55,532 nucleotides of DNA from Candidatus Argoarchaeum ethanivorans (GCA_004193545.1 RPGO01000017.1:1-55532); one strand, 5' to 3'. Positions 44,403 through 53,363 are shown, numbered from the stretch's first letter. The notes: a model not told the origin generated them from the letters alone. Numbers and translations are program-made.

Positions 44403-44510
44403 CTTTTCGATTATGAGAAACACTGCAAAGCTTTCGCTTAGCAGAAAACAACCAATAGTTCTCGATTACGCAGTAATCGAGTGTAACAATGATTTACAAA
44501 GGTTATGAAC
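44354..44510 (+). repeat. Hairpin cluster C bracketed by a 22-bp duplication of the argB end
   Basis: ATGATTTACAAAGGTTATGA occurs at 44354-44373 inside argB and again at 44489-44508, both followed by (G)AAC. Between them lie a CACAC hairpin (44381-44393, loop TCC), an imperfect GCAAAGC/GCTTAGC hairpin near 44424-44441, and CTCGATTAC/GTAATCGAG (44461-44481, loop GCA). The second copy ends exactly at the ATG of the next gene. Confidence 0.85.
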
Positions 44511-44918
44511 ATGGTTAAAAAAAGCTCAAAAAAACAGGCTCAACAGAAAGTTAAAAAAGCAAAGGTTGTTGAAGGTGAGATTGTTGAAAGCCCGACAACA
44601 ACCGGGCCTGTGCCACTTACAACAGAAGAAAAAGAAAAAAAACGCGTTGAAGGTATCAAAAAGACCATAATACCGGGAATAATTGGAATCCTTGCCGGTG
44701 TTGTATTTTTTATCTTAATCGGTGACGGTTCCGGGCATAAGTCAATATGGTTTACCATACTGTTTGTATTATTAGTTTTTTCATACTACATCCAGCGCCT
44801 TATATATCCAGCAGCAGGTATTAATGCACGTGAATTTGGAAAAAAAGACTGGTTTTATGTAGAATTTATCGTGCTCGATTTCTTCCTTGTAAGCTGGACA
44901 CTACTCTTAAACCTGTAA
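44511..44918 (+). CDS. Small archaeal membrane protein (EMC6-like)
   Basis: A 135-aa protein with a Lys-rich cytosolic N-terminus (KKSSKKQAQQKVKKAK) and three helices (~57-77, 83-100, 115-133), ending REFGKKDWFYVEFIVLDFFL. It fits a small archaeal family labelled EMC6-like, possibly a membrane-protein insertion factor; I am moderately sure of the family and not of the role. The start is set at 44511 because the in-frame ATG two codons earlier lies in the duplicated argB sequence. It precedes ABCE1 by 12 bp. Confidence 0.65.
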   Translation: MVKKSSKKQAQQKVKKAKVVEGEIVESPTTTGPVPLTTEEKEKKRVEGIKKTIIPGIIGILAGVVFFILIGDGSGHKSIWFTILFVLLVFSYYIQRLIYPAAGINAREFGKKDWFYVEFIVLDFFLVSWTLLLNL

Positions 44919-44930
44919 CACATAAACTGC

Positions 44931-46688
44931 ATGCGGATTGCCATTCTCAACAAAGACAAATGCCAGCCAAGACGATGCAGCCTTGAATGTATCAAATACT
45001 GCCCAAGAGTTCGAACAGGCGATGAAACCATAACACTTGGCAAAGATGGAAAACCAGTTATATCAGAAGAGCTCTGCGTAGGCTGCGGTATATGTGTAAA
45101 TAAGTGTCCATTTGGCGCTATAATGATCATAGGCTTACCAGAACAACTGGACGAGCCAACACATCGATATGGTCAAAACGGCTTTGTATTGTATGGGCTT
45201 CCAATGCCGCAGAAAGGACGGGTTGAAGGAATACTTGGACCAAACGGCATCGGAAAAAGTACAGCCGTAAAAATTCTATCAGGTATTCTAACGCCCAATC
45301 TTGGAAGACCTGAAACGACATGGGATGATGTATTAGAACACTATGCAGGAACCATATTTTATGATTATCTCAAAAATATATCAAAAGGGAAAATAAAAAC
45401 CTCGCAAAAACCACAATATATTGATCTGATACCCAAAGCTTACACCGGGAAAGTAGAGCAACTACTCAAAGCAACCGATGAGCGGGGAGTCGTTGATGAA
45501 CTCGTACAAAAACTTGATATAACACATATTCTCAACCGGGATATTCAACACCTGAGCGGTGGTGAACTCCAGCGTGTAGCGATTGCGGCATGTCTTTCAA
45601 GGAACGCCGACTTTTATTTCTTTGACGAGATCACGCCCTACCTTGATGTGTACCAGCGGATGAATTGTGCACGGCTCATAAGAGAGCTTGCACAGGAAAA
45701 AGCCGTGCTTGTAGTCGAACACGACCTTGCGGTTCTCGACTTTCTTGCAGATATAATTCACATATCTTACGGAACACCAGGAGCTTATGGTGTAATCACG
45801 CAGCCAAAAGTTGTGCGTCTTGGCATAAACGAATACCTGCGAGGCTATCTGCCACAGGAAAACGTGCGCATACGACCCCAGGCAATAGAATTTGAAACAC
45901 ATGCACCAAGAAGCGAAAAAGAGAATCCTGTACTGATAGAATTCAGCAAATTCACTAAAAAATACGAACATTTTACGCTTACGGTAACAGACGGGCAAAT
46001 ACGAAAAAGCGAAGTTGTCGGTATCGTGGGACCAAACGGGATTGGAAAAACAACTTTTATCAAGCTCCTTGCAAATGAAATAAAACCAACCACAGGAAAC
46101 ATTGACATCAAACTTAGAATATCCTACAAGCCGCAATACATCAAAGCAGACCTCGATATGAGTACACAGGCATTTTTATATGCAATAAACCCAAGATTTT
46201 CACAAAGCTATTACATGACAGAAATCATCCAACCACTGCAAATAGATCGAATATATGAACGAAACCTCAATGATCTGAGCGGTGGCGAACTCCAGCGTGT
46301 GGCGATTGCAGCCTGTCTTGGACGTGAAGCAGACCTCTACCTGCTTGATGAACCAAGCGCACACCTTGATGTGGAACAACGCACAATGACAACAAAAGTG
46401 ATCAGACGCTATGCAGAAAACCAGAACTCAACCGCTCTTGTAGCAGACCATGATATCTACATGGTAGACATGATAAGCGACAGCCTCCTTGTATTCGATG
46501 GAAAACCAGCATACAATGGAACAACACACGGACCTTTTGATATGCGAAATGGTATGAATAAATTCCTTCACGAACTAAATATCACCTTCAGACGAGATGA
46601 GGAAACCAAGAGACCGCGTGTAAACAAGTTAGACTCGAAACTCGACAGAGAGCAACGTAGAAAAGGCGAATATTACTACACAACATAG
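44931..46688 (+). CDS. rli1: Ribosome recycling ATPase ABCE1/Rli1
   Basis: A 585-aa soluble ABC ATPase that splits ribosomes after termination. The N-terminal iron-sulphur domain has CQPRRCSLECIKYCP and CVGCGICVNKCPFGAI. Two ABC domains follow: Walker A GPNGIGKSTAVKI and GPNGIGKTTFIKL, signatures LSGGELQRVAIAACL in both, and Walker B FYFFDEITPYLD and LYLLDEPSAHLD. A hinge and a basic C-terminus are present. Start ATG at 44931, right after the EMC6-like gene. Intact. Confidence 0.97.
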   Translation: MRIAILNKDKCQPRRCSLECIKYCPRVRTGDETITLGKDGKPVISEELCVGCGICVNKCPFGAIMIIGLPEQLDEPTHRYGQNGFVLYGLPMPQKGRVEGILGPNGIGKSTAVKILSGILTPNLGRPETTWDDVLEHYAGTIFYDYLKNISKGKIKTSQKPQYIDLIPKAYTGKVEQLLKATDERGVVDELVQKLDITHILNRDIQHLSGGELQRVAIAACLSRNADFYFFDEITPYLDVYQRMNCARLIRELAQEKAVLVVEHDLAVLDFLADIIHISYGTPGAYGVITQPKVVRLGINEYLRGYLPQENVRIRPQAIEFETHAPRSEKENPVLIEFSKFTKKYEHFTLTVTDGQIRKSEVVGIVGPNGIGKTTFIKLLANEIKPTTGNIDIKLRISYKPQYIKADLDMSTQAFLYAINPRFSQSYYMTEIIQPLQIDRIYERNLNDLSGGELQRVAIAACLGREADLYLLDEPSAHLDVEQRTMTTKVIRRYAENQNSTALVADHDIYMVDMISDSLLVFDGKPAYNGTTHGPFDMRNGMNKFLHELNITFRRDEETKRPRVNKLDSKLDREQRRKGEYYYTT

Positions 46689-46987
46689 AAGTGAAACGAA
46701 GAGCTGCACACAACGTGCGTAGAAATAGTAAGTTTTGGTTGTGCAGTAGTACACACTTCGTGTATAAAGTCACGGACTCCGCACTGGAAGGTGTGGAACA
46801 TCCCGGCGCGGATGCTCAAGGTTTAGCATTTCTATCGGTTCGCGAATTCAATATTTCTTTTAGGCGCAGATGTGTAATTTAAAATGGACAAAAAAGAATG
46901 TCTGCACGCACTTCATTTACTGTCCCTCTGGGTAAAGATTTGAAACAAATTAAAACAAAGATGCTTGATACTGGTTTTTATCTTTTA
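46689..46987. other. Spacer with hairpin and a truncated ORF
   Basis: An imperfect hairpin near 46747-46764 (ACAC, TTC, GTGT) continues the GNA-loop family at the ABCE1 3' end. A plus-strand ORF starts at 46898 (MSARTSFTVPLGKDLKQIKT) and reads 44 residues to 47032, running antisense into the end of the TPR gene. It looks like the start of a gene cut off by the arrival of the TPR/MACPF island; the family is unknown. Confidence 0.45.
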
Positions 46988-48982
46988 TTAAGTGGAATTG
47001 CCCGACGGATTTTCTTCACACGTTTCTTTTAGATTTCTAGCATTTTCGTATTTTGGGTTGATTTTAAAAGCGTTGTTAGCACAAGATAGGCTCTCGTTAA
47101 TCTTTCCCATATTGAATAAAACTAATCCTTTGTTATACCATGCTTGAGCAAAATTCCGGTTGATTTTTATTGCTTCATCAAAGCATCCTAAAGCATCTTC
47201 AATGTACCCAAGATTTACTAAAGAGATTCCTTTATTCATCCAAGCACTTGCATATTGTGGACTTATCTTCAGCGCAATATCTAAACATTCTAGAGCCTCC
47301 GAATATCCTCCTGTCAGGTTTAAAGCATTGCCCTTATTATTCCAACCTTCTGAGATATGAGGGCTTACTTTTAGGGCGAATTCGTAATAAGAGATGGCTT
47401 CTTTATATTTCCTACCTTCACTTAATTTAACCCCCGCGTTGATTATAGCTTTTGGATCAGCATTCCCAAGAAACCATTTTCCAAGAATAAAGAAACTTTG
47501 CGGTAAATCTACTTGTGAGTAATTGTTCTCAATAGTTCTTGAAGCAGTATGTTCCCCTACCATCCCGTTTTCCTCCACTAACTCTATGGCAGAAAAAATG
47601 CAGTATCTTACGCCATTTGTTCTCTTATCATAACTCTGAGCTAAAGGATTAAACGTTTGTTGGATTTGCCTTTCTGCTTCTTGCAAGTCTTGAATTTTTG
47701 TACCTTGCTCTACTTCTAGGTATATCAAGCTATGAGAGTATATTTCTACTTGCCTTAATGCATCTTTTTGGTATATGTTTAGCATACCATTATCTACTTT
47801 CACAATTAATTTATCTTTTCTACCATCATCGATTTTCATGTTTAATTTGGTTTTTTTATTGTTAAGTTTTAGTGAAAGATAATTTTTTTCAAAATGTAAT
47901 TTTATTGTTATATCGTCGATTTTCTCAATTTTTGCTGTATTTACCCAATCAATACCAAATTTCTCTTTTAGATATTCTATGAGTCTTATGTTATCGTTTC
48001 CTGGAATTTCGTCCCAGCTGAACAAACATTTACTCTTAAACCTACTTACTAAAGGCTCAACACGGTCAAGACTGGCATCAGTGTAAAAGGAGACAACTCG
48101 AGGATTTCGATATTTCATTCCATATCGTTCGTTAACAAATACCTCAGTCATATTCACCAAATAATTAGGCTCTTTGGTTAGATTAACAGCGAAGCCTCCA
48201 TACTCCTCTGTATTAACAGGTAAAAGACTATGCCATTTTATTTTTGTCTTGCTTATTGAAAAATCCCCTGATTTTAAATTTCTCTGTATTTGTTTCTTCA
48301 AGTTGTTAGCAACATCTGCAGTATTAAGATCCATCATGGTATCTTTTGAGTAGACTTCCACAAACAAATTTTGCTGCATTTCATCCATTAAATATAATAT
48401 ATATTTTGCAATCTTACATGCCTTTGTTCTGTAATCCTTTTCTTTCTTTGTAAATATTTTTTTCTTACATTCAATATAAACATCTCCTTCTGCGCATTTA
48501 ATAAGAAAATCAGGGGTAGGCTCATCTTTTTCCATCAAGAATTCAATATCATAACCCAAATGGTAGAATGCCGATGCTATTTTACATTCAAAAACAAATG
48601 ATTCAAATCCAACAGGATGCTTAAGATTAGCTTTTAAAATCCTATCATTGAATCCTTTTATTTCCATTGCATTACGGATATAATAAGCTGGAGCGATTAA
48701 ACCAAGTTGTTGAATAGGGTAAATCTGTCTTTCTTCGCTTGTCTTCGCAAAGTATTTTTCGCTTATTAAAGGCCAATTTCTTATTATAGGATGTTCACCC
48801 TCCTCTTCACACAAAAAATAGTATTTGTCTCCTTTGTGTCTCATGTCTCTTTCTTCGGTTTGCTTGTGTATCCAATCTTTTCCAAGAAGCCAATAAAAAA
48901 AGTGCAGAGATTCAACGAGTTTGGTTAAGTTGAAAGCTTTTTCGTAGTCTTCTCTTTTCATTTCTTTCCCTATCTCAGCCAC
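46988..48982 (-). CDS. PD-(D/E)XK nuclease-like protein with C-terminal TPRs
   Basis: A 664-aa soluble protein. Residues ~110-200 resemble a PD-(D/E)XK nuclease: FECKIASAFYHLGYDIEFL, PTPDFLI (Asp 158) and VYIECKKK (Glu 171, Lys 173). A long middle part (~200-500) is unrecognised. Residues ~515-655 hold four TPRs (for example EGWNNKGNALNLTGGYSEAL and AWYNKGLVLFNMGKINESL). TPR-nuclease fusions often sense partners in defence systems; that role is inferred. AT-rich codons set it apart from ABCE1. It precedes a MACPF gene's 3' end by gene order (both minus strand; MACPF upstream), and an inverted copy of its N-terminal part lies at 51057-51806. Confidence 0.75.
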   Translation of the reverse strand: MAEIGKEMKREDYEKAFNLTKLVESLHFFYWLLGKDWIHKQTEERDMRHKGDKYYFLCEEEGEHPIIRNWPLISEKYFAKTSEERQIYPIQQLGLIAPAYYIRNAMEIKGFNDRILKANLKHPVGFESFVFECKIASAFYHLGYDIEFLMEKDEPTPDFLIKCAEGDVYIECKKKIFTKKEKDYRTKACKIAKYILYLMDEMQQNLFVEVYSKDTMMDLNTADVANNLKKQIQRNLKSGDFSISKTKIKWHSLLPVNTEEYGGFAVNLTKEPNYLVNMTEVFVNERYGMKYRNPRVVSFYTDASLDRVEPLVSRFKSKCLFSWDEIPGNDNIRLIEYLKEKFGIDWVNTAKIEKIDDITIKLHFEKNYLSLKLNNKKTKLNMKIDDGRKDKLIVKVDNGMLNIYQKDALRQVEIYSHSLIYLEVEQGTKIQDLQEAERQIQQTFNPLAQSYDKRTNGVRYCIFSAIELVEENGMVGEHTASRTIENNYSQVDLPQSFFILGKWFLGNADPKAIINAGVKLSEGRKYKEAISYYEFALKVSPHISEGWNNKGNALNLTGGYSEALECLDIALKISPQYASAWMNKGISLVNLGYIEDALGCFDEAIKINRNFAQAWYNKGLVLFNMGKINESLSCANNAFKINPKYENARNLKETCEENPSGNST

Positions 48983-49227
48983 AAAGCAATATTAACCTTA
49001 CGTTGTTTTTAATTTCTATGATGTAGATTTTAGGAAACTTTCACTTAACAAATTATATCCGCATCGCATATGTCTTATAATTTTGGAGTAAAGACGTATT
49101 GACCCGATCTTCACTTAGCTAAGCGCCTAAGCCTTAGCATTTCGTGAAGAGTTCTGGTTATATATCGCCTTATTGGAGCATGAGAACAAGCGCAGAATGC
49201 AGTCAACGACCCCGCTTTCGAAAAACG

Positions 49228-49246
49228 GAGCATCGATTAGATGCTC
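49228..49246. repeat. Hairpin with GATTA loop
   Basis: Perfect 7-bp stem GAGCATC/GATGCTC around loop GATTA. It sits midway between the TPR and MACPF genes. The same loop occurs in the hairpin at 49473-49500, which suggests a common origin or a recognised element. Confidence 0.6.
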
Positions 49247-49472
49247 GATTGGGGTGTTTATAATAGTTTGCCTGGTTTTTTGTGAATAATTTAGATGCAC
49301 AGCACTGATTGCAGGTGCTTTTGAGAGGAGGATAGTTTTAACTCACTAAAACTTCTCCATCGTGTTTCTTTTCCAAACGTAAGCGCATAATTTCAACAGT
49401 TTCGGAGTTTTTTCAAAATCCTCCAAATTAGATCGATGCCAAAGCTTGAAATTATTCTATAAGGTTACCCAT

Positions 49473-49500
49473 CAGCCGAGCGCGATTAGCGTGTCGGCTG
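49473..49500 (-). terminator. GC-rich hairpin after the MACPF gene
   Basis: Seven-bp stem CAGCCGA/TCGGCTG with an inner CGC/GCG stem and GATTA loop. It stands 66 bp past the MACPF stop on the minus strand. No clear T-run follows, so termination is possible and not proven. Confidence 0.45.
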
Positions 49501-49566
49501 CTCAGGTGTTTAAGGCATTACTTAGTTTGGCAATACAAGGCCAGAGTCGATTTCCCCAAGAACTAA

Positions 49567-51039
49567 TTAGGAGTTGTCTACAAACTTGACCTTGGTTCCC
49601 TTAGCTATCACATAGACCTTTGCGCTGGGCTTAGAATGGTTACCCTGACAGAAGAAGGTATGTGCATCAATTCCATTTTCACCTTTAGGCTTGATTTCCC
49701 AAACACTTCCATCCTGCCGCGCATGAGTTCCTCTGTCGTTCCAGATCATGCCACCAATATCTCCCTCGATGCAAAGTGACTCGTGGACACAAGCAACACC
49801 TTTCACTTCTTTTCCATGTGGCGGGCCCCAATCCGTTCTCCCCGTTCTAAGACGTGCAATGCCGCCCAGAGCTCGGTACTTGGGCTGGGGGCTGATGTTC
49901 CAGAGCGAGTAACCATGGCTTTTACCAGATTTGGCATCGGTCCATGCACGCTGGTAGCCAAGCGGTTCCATAACGGCGCCAGGTACGAGCGGCTTTACTC
50001 TAATCAACTTAGTATTGTTATTTCCCGATTGGCCCACCCAATACCATCCCTCCGGCAATTTAGGTCTGTAAACTGCCAGATCCTTTCTTGCACCGCTACC
50101 ACTATCGCTGCCTACGCGATCGACGGATTGTGCTGAAACGACTTCTACCTCAAGAAGCGGTATATCGTCTGGCACTAGTTTCTCGGAGTCCTTGATGTAC
50201 TGGACAAACGCATCTCTCAATTCATTCCTTCTCTGTTCATTGGCAGCAAGCTTATAGATCTCAATCAGGCTCCGTTTAGTGAAATCGACGAGAACAGGAT
50301 GCTCTTTAAACGAATTCATCCAATCGACAAAACTCGCAGGATCAAAGTCCGGCATGAACTTCCCGCCAATGGTATCGAAGTCAACCCTTGCACTACTCTT
50401 GAGCTTTTTTACAGCTTCCTTGTGCTGTGTCTCCATACTTGTATCCAAGTTTAGTGCACCTTTATAAGCTGCCTCTACAGCCACAACGATATTAGTCTCG
50501 CTTTTATACTTTGAACGGTCGACGAAGCAACTATATCTTGAACGACCACCAATAACGGCACTAACCACAACATGGGTTCCATACTTTCTAATAACCCCCG
50601 AGGGAGACATGCCGCTTGTTCCATCGATATCAGCTTTCGCCGACGGTAACATGCTTAACGTGGCAATATCAGGGAGCCCTATTCTCCATAAGTCATAGTG
50701 ATGATACAACGTCACAAAGGTATGGTTGAAGCTGGCTATTTCCTCCTTTGAAAAGTGTGTTTTAACAGATGTCGAGAAGAGTCCGTAGTTACCTGACACT
50801 TTGACATCGACACTCAAGCTCTTTCTGTACTCTTCAGCAGTTTCGCCACTAATACGGTGGTAGTTTCCATGAGACATGTCTGCAAACATGCATGATTCTT
50901 TTATTGAGCTGGGCAATGCGTAGACTTTGCCATTTGGTGCCGTTATAATGTCATCAAATGGACCAAAGTCAAAAACAGGAAGGGTCAAACTTTCTGCGTT
51001 GGCATAGTGCCCCGTTGCATCATAGCCCCAACCTATCAC
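49567..51039 (-). CDS. MACPF-domain pore-forming protein with Vps62-like C-terminal domain
   Basis: A 490-aa protein. Residues ~1-290 form a MACPF/perforin domain: opening IGWGYDATGHYANAES, LTLPVFDF, and the signature KYGTHVVVSAVIGGRSRY (YGTH at 153-156, GG at 164-165). Helix-cluster regions flank it. Residues ~318-490 resemble Vps62-type beta domains (PEGWYWVGQSG, YSLWNISPQPKYRALG, CVHESL, GSVWEIKP). MACPF proteins assemble into membrane pores. No signal peptide. The only start is GTG at 51039, just inside the conserved PGTDVIGWGYD, because a TAG falls where the sequence meets the repeat at 51057; the true N-terminus is probably shortened. Confidence 0.85.
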   Translation of the reverse strand: MIGWGYDATGHYANAESLTLPVFDFGPFDDIITAPNGKVYALPSSIKESCMFADMSHGNYHRISGETAEEYRKSLSVDVKVSGNYGLFSTSVKTHFSKEEIASFNHTFVTLYHHYDLWRIGLPDIATLSMLPSAKADIDGTSGMSPSGVIRKYGTHVVVSAVIGGRSRYSCFVDRSKYKSETNIVVAVEAAYKGALNLDTSMETQHKEAVKKLKSSARVDFDTIGGKFMPDFDPASFVDWMNSFKEHPVLVDFTKRSLIEIYKLAANEQRRNELRDAFVQYIKDSEKLVPDDIPLLEVEVVSAQSVDRVGSDSGSGARKDLAVYRPKLPEGWYWVGQSGNNNTKLIRVKPLVPGAVMEPLGYQRAWTDAKSGKSHGYSLWNISPQPKYRALGGIARLRTGRTDWGPPHGKEVKGVACVHESLCIEGDIGGMIWNDRGTHARQDGSVWEIKPKGENGIDAHTFFCQGNHSKPSAKVYVIAKGTKVKFVDNS

Positions 51040-51056
51040 ATCCGTCCCGGGTAACT

Positions 51057-51806
51057 ATGAGGACACAAGACAAATACTATTTTTGTGTGAAGAGGAGGGT
51101 GAACATCTATAATAAGAATTGGCTTAATAAGCAAATGCTTTGCGAGAACAAGAAACTGAAGAAAGACAGATTTACCCTATTCAACAGCTTGGTTTAATCG
51201 CTCCAGCTTATTATATCCGTAATGCAATGGAAATAAAGTTCAATGATAAGTTTTAAGAAGCTAATCTTAAAGCATCCTGTTGGTTGAATCCATTTTGTTT
51301 TTGAATGTGAAACTAGCATCGGCATTCTACCATTTAAGGTTATGATATTATTGAATTCTTGATGTGGAAAGATGAGTACCTGATTTTTCTTATTAAGTAG
51401 AAGGGAGATGTTTATATTGAATGTAAAGAAAAAAAAATATTTACAAAGAAAGAAAAGTTACAGAACAAAGGCATGTAAAAGATTACCCAAAATATATATT
51501 ATATTTAATGGATGAAATGCAGCAAAATTTGTTGTGGAAGTCTACTCAAAAGATACCATGATGGATGCTAATGCAGATGTTGCTAACAACTTGAAGAAAC
51601 AAATACAGAGAAATTTAAAATCAGGGATTTTTCAATAAGCAAGACAAAATAAAATGGCATAGTCTTTTACCTGTTATTACTGGGAGTATGGAGGCTTCGC
51701 TGTTAATCTAACCAAAAGAGCCTAAGTATTTGGTGAAGATATGACTGAGGTATTTGTTAGCAGGCGATATGGAATGAAATATCGAAATCCTCGAGTTGTC
51801 TCTTCC
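51057..51806 (+). pseudogene. Decayed inverted copy of the TPR gene's 5' part
   Basis: On the plus strand it follows residues ~47-300 of the minus-strand gene at 46988-48982 with roughly nine in ten bases alike: TTTGTGTGAAGAGGAGGGTG, CAGATTTACCCTATTCAACA, TTATATTTAATGGATGAAAT, ACTCAAAAGATACCATGATG and ATCGAAATCCTCGAGTTGTC all recur in order. Dozens of 1-2 base deletions, many in homopolymers, destroy the frame. It joins arcS sequence at about 51806 and MACPF sequence at about 51056. Confidence 0.9.
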
Positions 51807-53363
51807 ATCGGGTATGAGATCTATTCCAGCAGACTCCCCGAATTGATAATCTGCAATGGCACGCATCAACTCTTTTTTTACATCAACAGCACTCACACTG
51901 CGCGTGGTATTTGTTATCGAGGATTGAATACGCTCTTTGAGATTGTCTAATGAGCTCTTTGATAGTATGTTATCCTGTGCTGTAAAGATAATCTCGCGGG
52001 AGAGTTTTGAAGCCACTTCTTCACAGATTTCTTTATATGCATAACTGACATGCGCAATGATGGTTTGATAGGGATGCCTCGTTAGATATCTTGAAAGGCA
52101 TTCCTCTACAAATGTGCGCTCATCAGATGACCAGTGTCCTGTTACCGGTATATCATAGTGGGCAGCCGGGTACGTAAGCTCAAGTTCGCGCGGCACTATC
52201 CCAAGAGGTGAAGTAATAATCACTTCGTGCAGGGATCGTCTCAGTTTGCCAAGATGATGACTGATGCGTTGATGTGACATTGATGCCGAATAAGGTTTCT
52301 TGGCTGAACAGGGAAGCAAAAGGAGAATATCACGTTCTGGAGGAGTGTACCGGTTCTGTACTCGCTCTGCAAATCGCTGCACTTCTACACGGTTCAGGCT
52401 TTCTGCCGTGCAGGCATAAAGTGGCACACGCCGCACAACTGGTGTGCGCTTCTCAAGATATGCATATTGCAAGTCGAAATGCTGCAGTGCGCAAGTCTGC
52501 CACGTTTCCACTCTGCATACACCTTCCATGTAGTCTCTAAGGTGTCCCTCGTTAATTAACTGTTTTACAAGAGCCAGCTCCTGATCCATCATTGTGCGAT
52601 TGTGCTGTTCAAGGAGTCGAGCACGCTCTTTTCGTTGAAGCTGCAACAAGGATGCTGGTGTGTGATTGCAGCATGCTGGACAACGGCAGGGGAGTTCTTT
52701 AAGGTTTTGCAGCAGTCTGCTTCCCACTTTTGTAAAATACAGGTCTTTGTAAGCGTCAATGGTTGCTCTTGTGTAATCGATTATGTCAATGCCACTGAAG
52801 ATAAGAAGTGCAAGATTGTATGATGTGGCAATAGCTGGAGCATACAATGCACTGTCTGGCGTGATGTGTTCTCTTGTTCTTATGATAGCTGCTGTAAAAG
52901 CCCGTGGATTATTTGCCAGATCAGCCGACGCCCCAAGCACATAGACATCAAACCCTTCAGGAATGTCTCCTTTTGGATGAATCACTACACCTATTGCAGG
53001 GCTCTTAGCATCAAGAGGTTGCTTGTAATATTGAGATGCCTCTCTCTGATCTGCAACTCGAAGAGTTACAGGGCTGTTAGCATCAAGCAATTGTTTGCAA
53101 ATGGTAATATACTCGACAGGTACATCAAGCGGGAGTGGGACGTAAGGCAGTATTGTAAGATTGTTTCGCTGTATGTTTTCATTCCAGATGCTGCAACTGC
53201 TGATTACCGGATCCCTAACAACATCGATGATACATGGTGTATGTACGATCTTTTCAAGCTCTCGCAGTTTTCCTATTCGAGCGGAACCATCTCGTTTTGT
53301 CACTTCAAAATAGCGTGTTTTAGAAACATTCATATCTGTGGTTGTTGAATTGTCTTTTGACAT
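51708..53363 (-). CDS. arcS: Archaeosine synthase, C-terminally truncated
   Basis: ArcS converts preQ0 at position 15 of archaeal tRNA to archaeosine. The 551-aa frame has the TGT-related N-terminal part (YFEVTKRDGSARIG, VIHPKGDIPEGFDVYVLGAS), a zinc-type cluster CRCPACCNHTP (~235), and the ArcS signature LPCSAKKPYSASMSH (PCx3KPYx2Sx2H). It then reads ADYQFGESAGIDLIPDG, the start of the C-terminal PUA domain, and after that runs ~25 residues through inserted repeat DNA to a chance stop. The PUA domain is lost. A start at 53333 (MNVSKTRYFEV) is an alternative. Activity may be reduced. Confidence 0.88.
   Translation of the reverse strand: MSKDNSTTTDMNVSKTRYFEVTKRDGSARIGKLRELEKIVHTPCIIDVVRDPVISSCSIWNENIQRNNLTILPYVPLPLDVPVEYITICKQLLDANSPVTLRVADQREASQYYKQPLDAKSPAIGVVIHPKGDIPEGFDVYVLGASADLANNPRAFTAAIIRTREHITPDSALYAPAIATSYNLALLIFSGIDIIDYTRATIDAYKDLYFTKVGSRLLQNLKELPCRCPACCNHTPASLLQLQRKERARLLEQHNRTMMDQELALVKQLINEGHLRDYMEGVCRVETWQTCALQHFDLQYAYLEKRTPVVRRVPLYACTAESLNRVEVQRFAERVQNRYTPPERDILLLLPCSAKKPYSASMSHQRISHHLGKLRRSLHEVIITSPLGIVPRELELTYPAAHYDIPVTGHWSSDERTFVEECLSRYLTRHPYQTIIAHVSYAYKEICEEVASKLSREIIFTAQDNILSKSSLDNLKERIQSSITNTTRSVSAVDVKKELMRAIADYQFGESAGIDLIPDGRDNSRISIFHSISPANKYLSHIFTKYLGSFG

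Larger units (their letters stand above)
48983..49566. other. 584-bp spacer with two GATTA-loop hairpins
   Basis: No gene is supported. Two hairpins share the loop GATTA: 49228-49246 (stem GAGCATC/GATGCTC) and 49473-49500 (outer stem CAGCCGA/TCGGCTG, inner CGC/GCG). The second could terminate the MACPF transcript, 66 bp beyond its stop. The part at 48983-49080 should hold the promoter of the TPR gene. Confidence 0.55.

Noticed and set aside
45597-46136. 179-codon minus-strand ORF opposite ABCE1
   Set aside because: Aromatic-rich shadow of a highly conserved gene.
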